From assembly GCA_934418125.1 (NCBI GenBank), contig CAKRWT010000015.1, positions 1 through 60,208 of the forward strand: a stretch of DNA of 60,208 bases. The letters are read 5' to 3'. Of this stretch, positions 17,120 to 25,908 are shown piece after piece (position 1 is the first letter of the stretch; each line of letters opens with the position of its first letter). Under the pieces are notes generated by a model. That model did no database searches. It had not been told where the DNA came from and worked only from the letters and a program-made list of their open reading frames with translations. The stretch comes from an uncultured Lachnospiraceae bacterium (GTDB lineage: Bacteria; Bacillota; Clostridia; Lachnospirales; Lachnospiraceae). The position numbers were made by a program, and so were the translations under genes.

Positions 17120-18577
17120 CTATCTGGCTTCTTCCTTTTTCTGTTTAAACTGAATCCTCAAGGTATCTGACAATTCCGAAATGTTTGTTATTTCGCCTTC
17201 TACCCCCTCTACGGAATCCTTCTGTTTCGCAATACTTTCCACGATATTTTCTATCATCGCGGTATTCTCTTCTGTAGAGGCAACCAGGGTTTCCACCTCT
17301 GCCTGTATCTGCCCGAATTCCTGCCGTACATCTTCTATCACACCGTATTCTTCCTGTACCACTCCATGGGCATCTTCTGTGGATTTACGAATCGTTTCAA
17401 ACACCCCAAGAAGACTGGTCATTTTCTCCACCCCGCCGACAGCTGCCTGTGCTCCTTCGCTAATCTTCGTTGCCACATCATTGGTAGTGTTCGCCAATCC
17501 ATCCAAAATATTCTTAATATTACCTGCTGCCTGGGTACTCTGCTCTGCAAGGGCTCTGATTTCATCTGCCACTACAGCAAATCCTCTGCCGTGTTCCCCC
17601 GCTCTTGCCGCCTCGATGGAAGCATTCAGGGATAACAGACTGGTCTGCGAGGCAATGGCATTTATCTGTCCCAGAATATCCGTAATCCGTTTCATTTCTT
17701 CCAGCAGTGTCTCTGTTGCATCCTGTGCCGAGGCAACTACCTCAGACATATCCTGGAGATTTTCCTTTACCAGATTAGCTTCTGTATCCCCCTCTGATAC
17801 CACCTGATTCATGGCTACAAAATTATCTTCCAGATTCTTTGCCAGCTCATAGTTCTTCTCTATCTGTTCACTGGCTCCCGTTACCTTCTCGCCTACCGTA
17901 ACCGTCGCGCCTGTAGTATTTTCCACTACCGTACCCATCTGTGTTGCTGCCTGATTAACAGACTCCGCCTGTACAGAAAGCTTCTCAACATTCTCCCGGC
18001 AGGAGGCAATCACACCGTTTAAGTTCTCTGCAATATCTGTAGCCGTCTTTTCATTCTGTTTTACCACTTCCAGTGTATCTGTAGCAGTATCCAGCAGTTC
18101 ATGTCCTCTGGTGGTGGAATTTACCAGCACCCCTGCCATCAGCAGGAACAGAATAACCTTCGTCACTGCATGCACCACGCTTCCCTCCGGTCCTTCAATA
18201 ATCTGTGGCCAGAAAATGGCGCATATTAAAGAAATGCCCCCAATAACTCCCGCAAAAGCAATTACCTGTTTTCGTTCAAAATAAGCTGCCATCATCGCCA
18301 GAAATACATAATTGGCAAGAAAAGCAATCGGATTACCTCCCTGCACACCCGAATATATCAGTGTTGCAATGGCAGGAAATACCGTAATTCCCACTGCTTT
18401 CATTAAATCGTCTTTGATAACAGCTTTGCAGATAGTAGACAGGATTCCACTGCCTACCAAAATCCCTACTCCCAGAAATCCTGCTGCCGTAAGCCCATAG
18501 GCAAATAACGACATCACTGACAGTAATGCAATTCCAATGAGTATAATAGTATAGTTTTGCTTATGTACTCTTTCCAT
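17120..18577 (-). CDS. methyl-accepting chemotaxis protein with membrane-embedded sensor
   Basis: 485 residues. The N-terminal 170 residues hold five to six membrane helices with almost no extracytoplasmic loop. The rest is a long coiled-coil signalling domain with the hairpin tip [44 protein letters not shown]. There is no HAMP domain. Such receptors signal to CheA/CheW and may sense membrane state, proton motive force or small internal ligands (inference). A strong AAGGAAGGGGAAAG site precedes it. Confidence 0.9.
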   Translation of the reverse strand: MERVHKQNYTIILIGIALLSVMSLFAYGLTAAGFLGVGILVGSGILSTICKAVIKDDLMKAVGITVFPAIATLIYSGVQGGNPIAFLANYVFLAMMAAYFERKQVIAFAGVIGGISLICAIFWPQIIEGPEGSVVHAVTKVILFLLMAGVLVNSTTRGHELLDTATDTLEVVKQNEKTATDIAENLNGVIASCRENVEKLSVQAESVNQAATQMGTVVENTTGATVTVGEKVTGASEQIEKNYELAKNLEDNFVAMNQVVSEGDTEANLVKENLQDMSEVVASAQDATETLLEEMKRITDILGQINAIASQTSLLSLNASIEAARAGEHGRGFAVVADEIRALAEQSTQAAGNIKNILDGLANTTNDVATKISEGAQAAVGGVEKMTSLLGVFETIRKSTEDAHGVVQEEYGVIEDVRQEFGQIQAEVETLVASTEENTAMIENIVESIAKQKDSVEGVEGEITNISELSDTLRIQFKQKKEEAR

Positions 18578-18713
18578 CTTTCCCCTTCCTTTTCTGCAGA
18601 ATCGTTTCCCTTATCTACAAAATTCATTATAGCATTGTTCGCTACCGCTAACAAGAACAGCTTCTGCGACAAATATAAAACATTATCACATACAGACACT
18701 TTCCTGTTACATA

Positions 18714-18782
18714 AAAAGCCCGGGAAAGAACGACTATAATGTCAAACCCGTATATGACACCAGAATCGTCCTCCCCGGACTT
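18714..18782 (-). terminator. branched terminator of the small secreted protein gene
   Basis: On the minus strand AGTCCGGG pairs with CCCGGGCT, enclosing an inner TGTCA/TGACA stem. TTTTT follows. Confidence 0.65.
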
Positions 18783-19253
18783 TTAAAAGATTCCTATATT
18801 CTTAAAAAACTTGCTTACTGAATCCCTGACAGAATCTTTAATACTCTGCAACAGGCTCTTGGCAGCCCCTTCTACGGCTTCCTCCACTGCATCATTAATG
18901 ACCTGATTTGCCTCTTTTACCGCATCTTCCCCATATTTTTTGTATAGTTCCTGCGCTTTATCAAGCATCTCGTCCTTACCGACTCCCAACGCCTGCGCCT
19001 TTTGCAAAGCAGTAACAATACGGTCTTTTTCCGCCTCAGTAAGAGTTACCTCAAAGTTTTCTTCCGCTTCTGCAATCGCCGCCCGGATACTATCCTCCTG
19101 ACCGATATCCAGTTCTTCATCGGATACTTTTTCCATCAGCCACTGTAGCACAGAGTCGGTAGAAGGTTCTTCTGTTTTCCCTGCCGCCAGGCAGACTCCT
19201 GATGCAGCAAAGAGTAACAGTATTCCACATAATAATCCTATCCACTTCTTCAT
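18783..19253 (-). CDS. small secreted helical protein, unknown function
   Basis: 156 residues. N-terminal signal peptide (MKKWIGLLCGILLLFAASG, cleavage near CLAA). The mature part is almost all helix and rich in Glu, Ala and Lys, resembling the DUF1002-type helical domain of clostridial exported proteins (EEAEKDRIV-type repeats, LGVGKDEMLDKAQELYKKYG). The C-terminus is amphipathic (SIKDSVRDSVSKFFKNIGIF) and might contact membranes. Ribosome site GGAAAGGGCG. It ends at its own terminator. Confidence 0.65.
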   Translation of the reverse strand: MKKWIGLLCGILLLFAASGVCLAAGKTEEPSTDSVLQWLMEKVSDEELDIGQEDSIRAAIAEAEENFEVTLTEAEKDRIVTALQKAQALGVGKDEMLDKAQELYKKYGEDAVKEANQVINDAVEEAVEGAAKSLLQSIKDSVRDSVSKFFKNIGIF

Positions 19254-19292
19254 AGAAACGCCCTTTCCTGCATGCTTACCTCATCTGTCCTT

Positions 19293-20228
19293 TCAGGAAA
19301 GCCTCTGCACAATCCACCGATAGACATCCTCATAGACATCTTCCCTGTCCACTTCGTTTAACAGTTCATGTCTGTCTTCGGGATATAACTTCATCTGTAC
19401 ATCTGTCATCCCCAGCTCCAGATAAGAACGATACACCTTCTCCACGGCTTTTCCGTAATTTCCAACCGGGTCTTCTGCTCCGGCAATGAAAAACACAGGA
19501 AGCTCCTTTGGCATCTTTGCCAGGCTTTCTTTATCGTGCAGATTATGAATCAACCGAAACAATGTGGCAAAGCCGTTTACCGTAAAAGTAAATCCACACA
19601 GACTGTCTGCTTCATACCCGGCAACATTTTCTTCGTTACGGGAAAGCCAGTCGTTCTTCGTCTTTGGATGAGCTATCCGCTTATTGTAACTGCCAAACGC
19701 TGCCTTGTTCAATAACCCTGAGACATGCTTATCGCCACAGAATACTTTCTGCACGGCCGCCAGTGTCCTGGCAAAGAACAAAGTAACTTTATCCTGCATT
19801 CCGGTTCCACAGATAATAGCCCCATCAATGCCGCTTCCGTAACGCAGGAGATAATTTCTGGTAATAAAAGAACCCATGCTGTGTCCCAGAATCATATAAG
19901 GGACACCCGGATACTGTTCCTGCATCAGCTTCTTTAAACGATGTTCATCCCGCACCAGTACCGTAGGGGCATCTTTCTTACAAAAATAGCCATAGCCATC
20001 CGACGGATTTACCGACTTACCATGTCCCAGATGGTCATCTCCTACTACCAGGAACCCTCTTTTGACCAGGAAAAGGGCAAACTCCTCATAGCGGTCAATA
20101 TATTCTGCCATTCCGTGGACAAGCTGTAAGATACAGACTGGTTTTTCTTCCTCCGGCAGCCATTTCACTGCACGGATTTTATGCTCTCCATCTCTGGAGT
20201 CAAAATAAAATTCTTCTTTTCTAATCAC
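19293..20228 (-). CDS. alpha/beta hydrolase, monoacylglycerol lipase-like
   Basis: 311 residues. Serine aminopeptidase S33/MGL-like fold. Oxyanion region QLVHGMAEY, nucleophile elbow GHSMGS (Ser about 112), catalytic Asp in GAEDPVG and His in EDRHELLNE near the C-terminus. No signal peptide, so cytoplasmic. It likely hydrolyses glycerol esters or lysolipids; the substrate cannot be read from the sequence. Translation starts at GTG (20228) behind AAAGG. Confidence 0.88.
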   Translation of the reverse strand: MIRKEEFYFDSRDGEHKIRAVKWLPEEEKPVCILQLVHGMAEYIDRYEEFALFLVKRGFLVVGDDHLGHGKSVNPSDGYGYFCKKDAPTVLVRDEHRLKKLMQEQYPGVPYMILGHSMGSFITRNYLLRYGSGIDGAIICGTGMQDKVTLFFARTLAAVQKVFCGDKHVSGLLNKAAFGSYNKRIAHPKTKNDWLSRNEENVAGYEADSLCGFTFTVNGFATLFRLIHNLHDKESLAKMPKELPVFFIAGAEDPVGNYGKAVEKVYRSYLELGMTDVQMKLYPEDRHELLNEVDREDVYEDVYRWIVQRLS

Positions 20229-20273
20229 AGTATAACCTTTCCCAATACTTTTTCTGCCACTGCAGGATTTTTA

Positions 20274-22295
20274 CTAGCAGATTTCTGCTCCGGCAGGCAT
20301 CGGGCATTCCGGTGTCATCAGTGCCAGATTTCCTTCGGCATCTTCTGCACACAGCAACATTCCTTCCGACATCATGCCTGCAATTTCTCTCGGCTGTAAG
20401 TTTACCAGTACCATAACCTTCTTACCAACCATTTCTTCTGCACTGTAATGCTGTTTGATACCAGACAGAATCTGTTTTACCTGAGAGCCAACTCTGACTT
20501 TAGAGCAAAGCAGTTTCTTGGATTTCTTCACTTCCTCACACGCAATAATCTCGCCCACCTGGAACTGGCATTTATCAAAAATATCATAGGAAATGGTTTC
20601 CTTTGCCTCAATATCAATGACATCTTCCGGCACTTCTTCCGTGCTTTCTTCTGCATTACCGGCTTCTGCCTTCCGTTTTGCAAACATAGCTTCTACTTTT
20701 TCCATGACTTCTTTTAAATCCTGACGTGCAAACAGAATCTCCGGTGTATCTGTGACTTTATTAGACGCAGGATATAAAAGTGCAGCCTTCTGGGTATTAC
20801 CCTCTTTTGCACATTCTTCCAATATCGCAAAATCTACTAACGGAGCCTTTATCTGCTCTGCAATCTTCTTCGCTGTTTCCGGCATATAAGGCTCTAACAG
20901 GGATGCTCCCACCAGAATACCATTTAACAGATTGTATAAAACGGTTGCCAGTCTGTCTTTCTTGGACTCATCCTTAGCCAGTGCCCATGGCATTGTCTCA
21001 TCAATATATTTGTTGCATCTCTTGAACAATACGAAAATTTCGGTAATGGCATCTGCTACACGAAGGTCGTCCATCTTCCTGGACACTCTGGTGTAAGTAT
21101 CGGTCAGCACACGGAATAAATCGGCATCCACATCCTCTGCACCGGCATCTACGCCAACCTTCTTATTCTCCACCACGCCGTCAAAATATTTATTGCTCAT
21201 GGAAATGGTTCTGTTTACCAGGTTACCAAGTGTATTTGCCAGGTCAGAATTCAGACGTTCTACCATCAAATCCCAGGTAATGACACCATCATTTTCAAAA
21301 GGCATCTCATGCAATACAAAATAACGTACCGCATCTACACCAAAGAAATCAATCAAATCGTCTGCATAGATTACATTCCCTTTGGATTTACTCATCTTGC
21401 CATCTCCCTGTAACAGCCATGGATGACCAAATACCTGCTTTGGCAACGGCTCTCCTAAGGCCATCAGGAAAATAGGCCAGTAAATGGTATGGAAACGGAT
21501 AATATCCTTTCCAATCAGATGTAAGTCTGCCGGCCACAACTTCTTATACTGCTCACTGCTGTTGCCATCCGCATCATAACCAATTCCGGTAATATAGTTG
21601 GTCAGGGCATCCAGCCATACATACACAACATGCTTGTCATCAAAATCGACCGGGATTCCCCACTTGAAAGAGGTTCTGGATACGCATAAGTCCTGTAAGC
21701 CCGGCAGCAGGAAGTTGTTCATCATCTCGTTTTTACGGGAAACCGGCTGAATGAATTCCGGATGACTGTTGATATGCTCAATCAGCTTATCCGCATATTT
21801 ACTCATCTTGAAAAAATATGCTTCTTCCCTGGCAGGCTTTACTTCTCTGCCACAGTCAGGACATTTGCCATCTACTAACTGGGATTCTGTCCAGAAAGAC
21901 TCACAGGGTGTACAGTACATGCCTTCGTAGGCTCCTTTGTAGATATCGCCCTGTTTGTACAGTCTCTTGAAAATCTTCTGCACCTGTTTCTCATGATAAT
22001 CGTCCGTAGTACGGATAAATTTATCATAAGAAGTATTCAGGGAATCACAGATTCTGCGGATTTCGCCAGCCACCTTGTCTACGAATTCCTGCGGGGTAAC
22101 CCCTGCATCCTGTGCCTTTAATTCAATTTTCTGCCCATGTTCATCTGTTCCGGTCTGGAAAAATACATCGTAGCCATCTTTTCTTTTAAATCGGGCAATA
22201 CTGTCTGCCAGCACGATTTCATAGCTGTTACCGATGTGGGGTGTACCGGAAGTATAAGCAATCGCTGTTGTAATGTAATACTTTCCTTTGTTCAT
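20274..22295 (-). CDS. metG: methionine--tRNA ligase
   Basis: 673 residues. Class I synthetase: HIGH-type motif in TPHIGNS (about 19-25), zinc knuckle CTPCESFW...CPDCGR, and KMSKS in GDGKMSKSKGN (about 300). A C-terminal EMAPII-like tRNA-binding domain (from about 570, FDKCQFQVGEIIACEEV) promotes dimerisation. Expression is controlled by the T-box leader just upstream. Confidence 0.97.
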   Translation of the reverse strand: MNKGKYYITTAIAYTSGTPHIGNSYEIVLADSIARFKRKDGYDVFFQTGTDEHGQKIELKAQDAGVTPQEFVDKVAGEIRRICDSLNTSYDKFIRTTDDYHEKQVQKIFKRLYKQGDIYKGAYEGMYCTPCESFWTESQLVDGKCPDCGREVKPAREEAYFFKMSKYADKLIEHINSHPEFIQPVSRKNEMMNNFLLPGLQDLCVSRTSFKWGIPVDFDDKHVVYVWLDALTNYITGIGYDADGNSSEQYKKLWPADLHLIGKDIIRFHTIYWPIFLMALGEPLPKQVFGHPWLLQGDGKMSKSKGNVIYADDLIDFFGVDAVRYFVLHEMPFENDGVITWDLMVERLNSDLANTLGNLVNRTISMSNKYFDGVVENKKVGVDAGAEDVDADLFRVLTDTYTRVSRKMDDLRVADAITEIFVLFKRCNKYIDETMPWALAKDESKKDRLATVLYNLLNGILVGASLLEPYMPETAKKIAEQIKAPLVDFAILEECAKEGNTQKAALLYPASNKVTDTPEILFARQDLKEVMEKVEAMFAKRKAEAGNAEESTEEVPEDVIDIEAKETISYDIFDKCQFQVGEIIACEEVKKSKKLLCSKVRVGSQVKQILSGIKQHYSAEEMVGKKVMVLVNLQPREIAGMMSEGMLLCAEDAEGNLALMTPECPMPAGAEIC

Positions 22296-22325
22296 GATAA
22301 GCTCCCTTCTCTCTATGTACGAAAT

Positions 22326-22640
22326 AAAAAACCGCCCTCTTTATCTATTATGTCATCCTTCGCATAATAAATACAAGAAGACGGGTGTAAACCGTGTTAC
22401 CACTTCTCTTCGTCCGTTTCTCACGAAACAGACCTCCACAAGTACAAAAATACTCTGCCGCTGTAACAGGCGGAACCTGTTGTATCCTACGCTCACTTTC
22501 TTCTATCCTAAGTTTCAAATACACTGCTAAGAAGCCATCTTCAATAAGGTTCCGCTTCATTCCTCCCAGCTAACGGAATGTTCTCTGAAAAGCTTCCACT
22601 TATCTACTCTCTTCCTCAACGCTTTGCCATATAGTGTTAG
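22326..22640 (-). promoter_or_regulatory. T-box leader (methionine) of metG with terminator
   Basis: A minus-strand leader of about 315 nt. It contains the T-box motif AAGTGGTAACACGG (about 22391-22404). The distal stem I has AGAGAAC and a CATTCC/GGAATG hairpin, and the specifier codon ATG lies at 22536-22538 just before GCTTC. The terminator is a long stem (TATTTATTATG/CATAATAGATA arms) ending in GGGCGG and TTTTTT (22326-22336). Uncharged tRNA-Met should stabilise the antiterminator and allow metG transcription. Confidence 0.9.
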
Positions 22641-22680
22641 CCTATCATAAAGAAATACAGTTGTCAAATCCCGCTTTTTC

Positions 22681-23913
22681 TTATTTTTTTACCAGCCCCG
22701 CTATAGCTGCAGATGTGCGGATACTCCGGTTACTGACTTCCTGATTGGCTAATAATAACCGACACACATACACTCCCGGCAACGTCACTTTACAGGTTTC
22801 CCCTTCCCCAATAATATTCCCTTCTGCATCCTCCCACTGACACCGTTTCTCACTGTTCCAGTGCAGTTCAGAATACCCTGCTCCTTCTTCCAGTTGAAGT
22901 TCTAACAGAATACTGCCATCATATTCTGCAGCGGTTGTACCGGACAGTCTCATCGTTCCGTAAAGAAGCCCTTCTTTTCCACAGTTTATCTCATGATGCC
23001 AGGTGGTAACTGACTGGGTTTCCGAATAAGGGCACTGCCCGGCACCCTCATAGTAGCCTCCATGATAACCGCAGGTATAATAGCCACCATGCCAGCTGCC
23101 CCCTCCTTCCTCTGACGGATTAGGATACCAGACGGCTTCACAGTAGGTCAAAGCCGCCCCACAGGAAGAAGTGTGCGTATGCGTAGTTGCATAATTACGA
23201 TAGCAGCCATTGGTGCCATCCACATTCTCTGCCTTACCGATATGGACATGTCTCAATTCTGTCCTAACTTCTGCTGCCTCATAAATGGGCAGAAAGCCAT
23301 CTGGCAGGTTTCCGTTACCGCCGTCTTCCCTGCCTTTTTGATACGCCTTTTCATTATCCGCCCCATTTCCGATAACAAAGTTCCCCTGAATCCACACTGC
23401 TTTTCCCTGGGAAATATTATCCGCCGCTGCCGCCTCGTATTGCGCGGTACTCTCTCCAATGCCTTCCAGATGTAACGCCCGTTCCGGGTGTCTTACCGGA
23501 ATAGCTTCCGGCACATTCTGGGAAGTGCAAACCGCCTCTTCCAACAAGCTCCAGCTTACCTTACGGATATCCCCGGAAAAGGATTCCGCCCTGTCCCTGT
23601 CCGGATGTCTGTCATAGCCTGTTTCCCCACCGGTTTCATACAGTACCGTTCCCACCTGGTGCAATCCTTCGATTATCTTTCTTTTCTGTTCTGACAGGCT
23701 CTGATAAACATGGTGTAAATCTTCTGTATCCCATACCAGGGAAGTGCCCGGCATTTCCCACACTATTTTTCCCTTGCTTTGCCAAACCGGTTCTACGGTT
23801 GCTGCCTTTGCCACACCAGGGCAGGCTATGCCGGCAGCCAGAATCATGCCCAGCATGGCAGGAAGCCGGAATCGTTTCTTCCGTGTATTCACTCTATCGG
23901 TTCTTTTTCCCAT
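22681..23913 (-). CDS. exported protein with Cys-rich C-terminal extension, unknown function
   Basis: About 410 residues. A basic N-terminus and signal peptide (LPAMLGMILAAGIACPGVAKA) precede a domain that aligns along its length with the next gene upstream (24060-24716). Shared landmarks are QSKGKI, DL...VY, VGT.LYETGGETGY, LLEEAVCTSQNVPE, and DNISQGKA...GN. A C-terminal extension (about 215-330) is rich in Cys, His and aromatics (HTHTSSCGAAL, YTCGYHGGYYEGAGQCPY), suggesting disulfides or metal binding. A beta-strand, Ig-like tail follows. The start at 23913 follows AGGAAGA; a GTG at 23946 is possible. Last gene of a three-gene cassette. Confidence 0.65.
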   Translation of the reverse strand: MGKRTDRVNTRKKRFRLPAMLGMILAAGIACPGVAKAATVEPVWQSKGKIVWEMPGTSLVWDTEDLHHVYQSLSEQKRKIIEGLHQVGTVLYETGGETGYDRHPDRDRAESFSGDIRKVSWSLLEEAVCTSQNVPEAIPVRHPERALHLEGIGESTAQYEAAAADNISQGKAVWIQGNFVIGNGADNEKAYQKGREDGGNGNLPDGFLPIYEAAEVRTELRHVHIGKAENVDGTNGCYRNYATTHTHTSSCGAALTYCEAVWYPNPSEEGGGSWHGGYYTCGYHGGYYEGAGQCPYSETQSVTTWHHEINCGKEGLLYGTMRLSGTTAAEYDGSILLELQLEEGAGYSELHWNSEKRCQWEDAEGNIIGEGETCKVTLPGVYVCRLLLANQEVSNRSIRTSAAIAGLVKK

Positions 23914-23966
23914 TCTTCCTGTCCTTCGTCCTGTTCGTGCTTTCACTTCATTCTAATCTCCATTTC

Positions 23967-24060
23967 TGCGCACGCTTTTTGCGCATGCCGAGTTTGTGTC
24001 AAGTGCGCGCAGACACAAATCTCGTGTGTGAAAAATCTTTCGTATATGGATTTTTCACAC
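23967..24060. repeat. three-hairpin intergenic element
   Basis: Three inverted repeats in a row. TGCGCA/TGCGCA (23967-23972/23980-23985), GAGTTTGTGTC/GACACAAATCTC (23990-24000/24012-24023, one bulge), and a perfect 12-bp stem GTGTGAAAAATC/GATTTTTCACAC (24026-24037/24049-24060). No T tract follows on the minus strand, so it does not look like a terminator. It fills the gap between the two paralogous exported-protein genes and touches the stop codon of the upstream one. It resembles a REP/BIME-type element. Confidence 0.6.
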
Positions 24061-24716
24061 TACCCCCTTTTCTTCATGCCAATGAGATTTCCTTCTTCGT
24101 CATATAACAGCTCATAATCAATAATACCCAGCCCTTCCAGATAGCCTCGAAGGTAATGCTCCAATAAATCATGATTATTTCCCAGAGCCATTGTACCATC
24201 CGCAAATCCTGCCCTGCCCAGGGTAAGATTATCTGACGTGGCAAGCATGCAAGTCTCTCCATACTGCTCCGGTATCTTCTGGGAATCCAGCAATGCCTGC
24301 TGCAGCATGGCAAAGGGAATCCGGAGCACTTCTCCATCCGGCAGTTCTTCCTGTTTCTGCGCCCTTACGTAACCATATCCCGTCTCTGTCTTTACCAGCT
24401 GTGTTCCAACGCCGCCAAGAGCTTTCGTCAATCGTTTCTTCCCCTCAGCGGCATATCGAAAAAGCACTTCCAAATCTCCTGCATCAAAAATAACCTGTTG
24501 TCCACCGGTGTCCGTATATTCGATTCTTCCTTTACTCTGAAATGTACCACTTTCACTGGCAGACACGGATGCCGATACGACAAAGCTGCCTATCAACAGC
24601 AGAATCAACAACTGTCCTACATTCTTTTTACCGCTGTTCCTTCCAACATAGCTCGTTCTATCCTTATTTTTCCTGTCTTTCCCTTTCCCATTTCCATTCT
24701 CATTTCTTCTGCACAT
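24060..24716 (-). CDS. exported protein, paralogue of the downstream gene, unknown function
   Basis: 218 residues. Basic N-terminus, then a hydrophobic segment (VGQLLILLLIGSFVVSASVSA) like a signal peptide. The mature domain shares its layout with 22681-23913: QSKGRI, VIFDAGDLEVLF, GVGTQLVKTETGY, LLDSQKIPE, SDNLTLGRAGF and LGNNHD. It lacks the Cys-rich extension and ends in an acidic LLYDEEGNLIGMKKRG. Start behind GAGGAAGCT, 8 nt after the coiled-coil gene's stop. No family is recognised. Confidence 0.65.
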   Translation of the reverse strand: MCRRNENGNGKGKDRKNKDRTSYVGRNSGKKNVGQLLILLLIGSFVVSASVSASESGTFQSKGRIEYTDTGGQQVIFDAGDLEVLFRYAAEGKKRLTKALGGVGTQLVKTETGYGYVRAQKQEELPDGEVLRIPFAMLQQALLDSQKIPEQYGETCMLATSDNLTLGRAGFADGTMALGNNHDLLEHYLRGYLEGLGIIDYELLYDEEGNLIGMKKRG

Positions 24717-24724
24717 AGCTTCCT

Positions 24725-25513
24725 CTACTCCTTTCCCGGCATAAGATACAAGGTATTTGTCTGGGCATCATACCGATACTGTAACGTGCGCCCCAGCATT
24801 TCTTCTATCCGCTGATTGGTCTGCTCTATCTGGCTGGTCATATCATTTACCGTTCCATCCAGTGTCTTTGTCAGCTTTTCTTCCAGTCCCTGAATTCCGG
24901 CCCACAGCCTCTCATCCTCTTTTTCCAAGGCTGCAATCTTACTGTACAGGGTGGTAATGTCCGTCTTCATCTGTACCATCTGGGTCTGTACTTCGGCAAG
25001 CTGTTGCTGAATCAACGGAATCGTCGTCACATTGAGCACCTGGATTAAATCCGTCAGGTCGTACAACTGCACCTGGGTTTCCTTTAACTCCTGCACCAGT
25101 TGGCTGACCTGTTGCTGCACCGTATGTATCTGCGCCTGCAAAGCGTCCTCTTCCTTACCCGTCTGTTCCGATACCTGCTCTAATTCCTCCTGCAGCAGCG
25201 TCATGTTCTCCAAAAGCTCCTGAACCTTTTCTCCCAGATAAGCAACGTTTGCCAGGTATTCCTGTCGCAGGGCTTCCTCCTCTTCGGAGGGTTCTGCCAT
25301 ATATTTCTCTACGACCCGCTCCCGCACTACTGTTTCTTCCTGCAGTCCCTCCTTTTGATTCCATACATAATAGCCCAATAGCAACAGCAGGATAATAATA
25401 ACAATCATGGCTACTGCTGCCGTCAGAATCATGCCAAGCCGGTCTTCTTTCCGTTCCGGGTCACTCCATCTCTCCCGGATACTTTCCGACAATCGTGTCA
25501 TAATTTCTCGCAT
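24725..25513 (-). CDS. single-pass membrane protein with long coiled coil, unknown function
   Basis: 262 residues. A short basic cytoplasmic tail (SIRERWSDPERKEDR), one membrane helix (about 27-50) and an extracytoplasmic Glu/Gln/Leu-rich coiled coil to about residue 240 (LLEEELEQVSEQ and LQAQIHTVQQQVSQLVQEL types). It ends with a small beta strand (LQYRYDAQTNTLYLMPGKE). First gene of the cassette; the two exported paralogues follow on the same transcript. It could be an envelope-anchored scaffold for them (inference). Start behind AAGAAGGTAG. Confidence 0.65.
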   Translation of the reverse strand: MREIMTRLSESIRERWSDPERKEDRLGMILTAAVAMIVIIILLLLLGYYVWNQKEGLQEETVVRERVVEKYMAEPSEEEEALRQEYLANVAYLGEKVQELLENMTLLQEELEQVSEQTGKEEDALQAQIHTVQQQVSQLVQELKETQVQLYDLTDLIQVLNVTTIPLIQQQLAEVQTQMVQMKTDITTLYSKIAALEKEDERLWAGIQGLEEKLTKTLDGTVNDMTSQIEQTNQRIEEMLGRTLQYRYDAQTNTLYLMPGKE

Positions 25514-25599
25514 AAACTACCTTCTTTCTCTGTAAACTTTTTCATTTCTTCTTTTCTGTTTCTCTCTGTGTCTGCTTTTCCTTTCTGTTATCCACTCTT

Positions 25600-25676
25600 T
25601 GTTTCTGTTCCTTGCTTCTGTTCTTTGTTTCTGTTCCTTGTTTTGTTCCTTGTTTCTGTTCTTTGTTTTTGTTCTT
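25600..25676. repeat. degenerate tandem repeat of a 12-14 nt pyrimidine-rich unit
   Basis: About six to seven imperfect copies of TTGTTTCTGTTC or close variants. It lies in the 395-bp gap 25514-25908 between the coiled-coil gene and map. That gap otherwise holds only the map terminator and presumably the cassette's promoter. A reading frame across the repeat gives a Lys/Glu/Gln low-complexity peptide and is not credible as a gene. Confidence 0.6.
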
Positions 25677-25843
25677 AACTCCTGCTTTTTCCCTCAATAT
25701 TTGGAATAGTGGGCGAACTGCCCGGACTTTCGCACAGAATGTACGAAATAAAGTATACTTTTGTAGAATCCAAAGATTGTATGGATACCATAACAAATCT
25801 TGTCCAGGAAAACAATATCGGAATATTGCACAATTTTACGCAA

Positions 25844-25886
25844 TAAAATAGTCAGGAAAACATCCGTATATCAGATGTTTCCTGAC
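25844..25886 (-). terminator. terminator of map
   Basis: GTCAGGAAAACATC (25851-25864) pairs with GATGTTTCCTGAC (25874-25886). On the minus strand a TATTTTATT tract follows. Confidence 0.75.
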
Positions 25887-25908
25887 TTTATGACTGTCAA
25901 AACGCTTT

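Noticed and set aside
22348..22560. 70-residue frame before metG
   Set aside because: Lies wholly inside the T-box leader; its Met is part of the stem I hairpin.
25542..25796. 84-residue frame with Lys/Glu/Gln repeats
   Set aside because: It is the translation of a degenerate DNA tandem repeat, with no ribosome site and no conserved domain.
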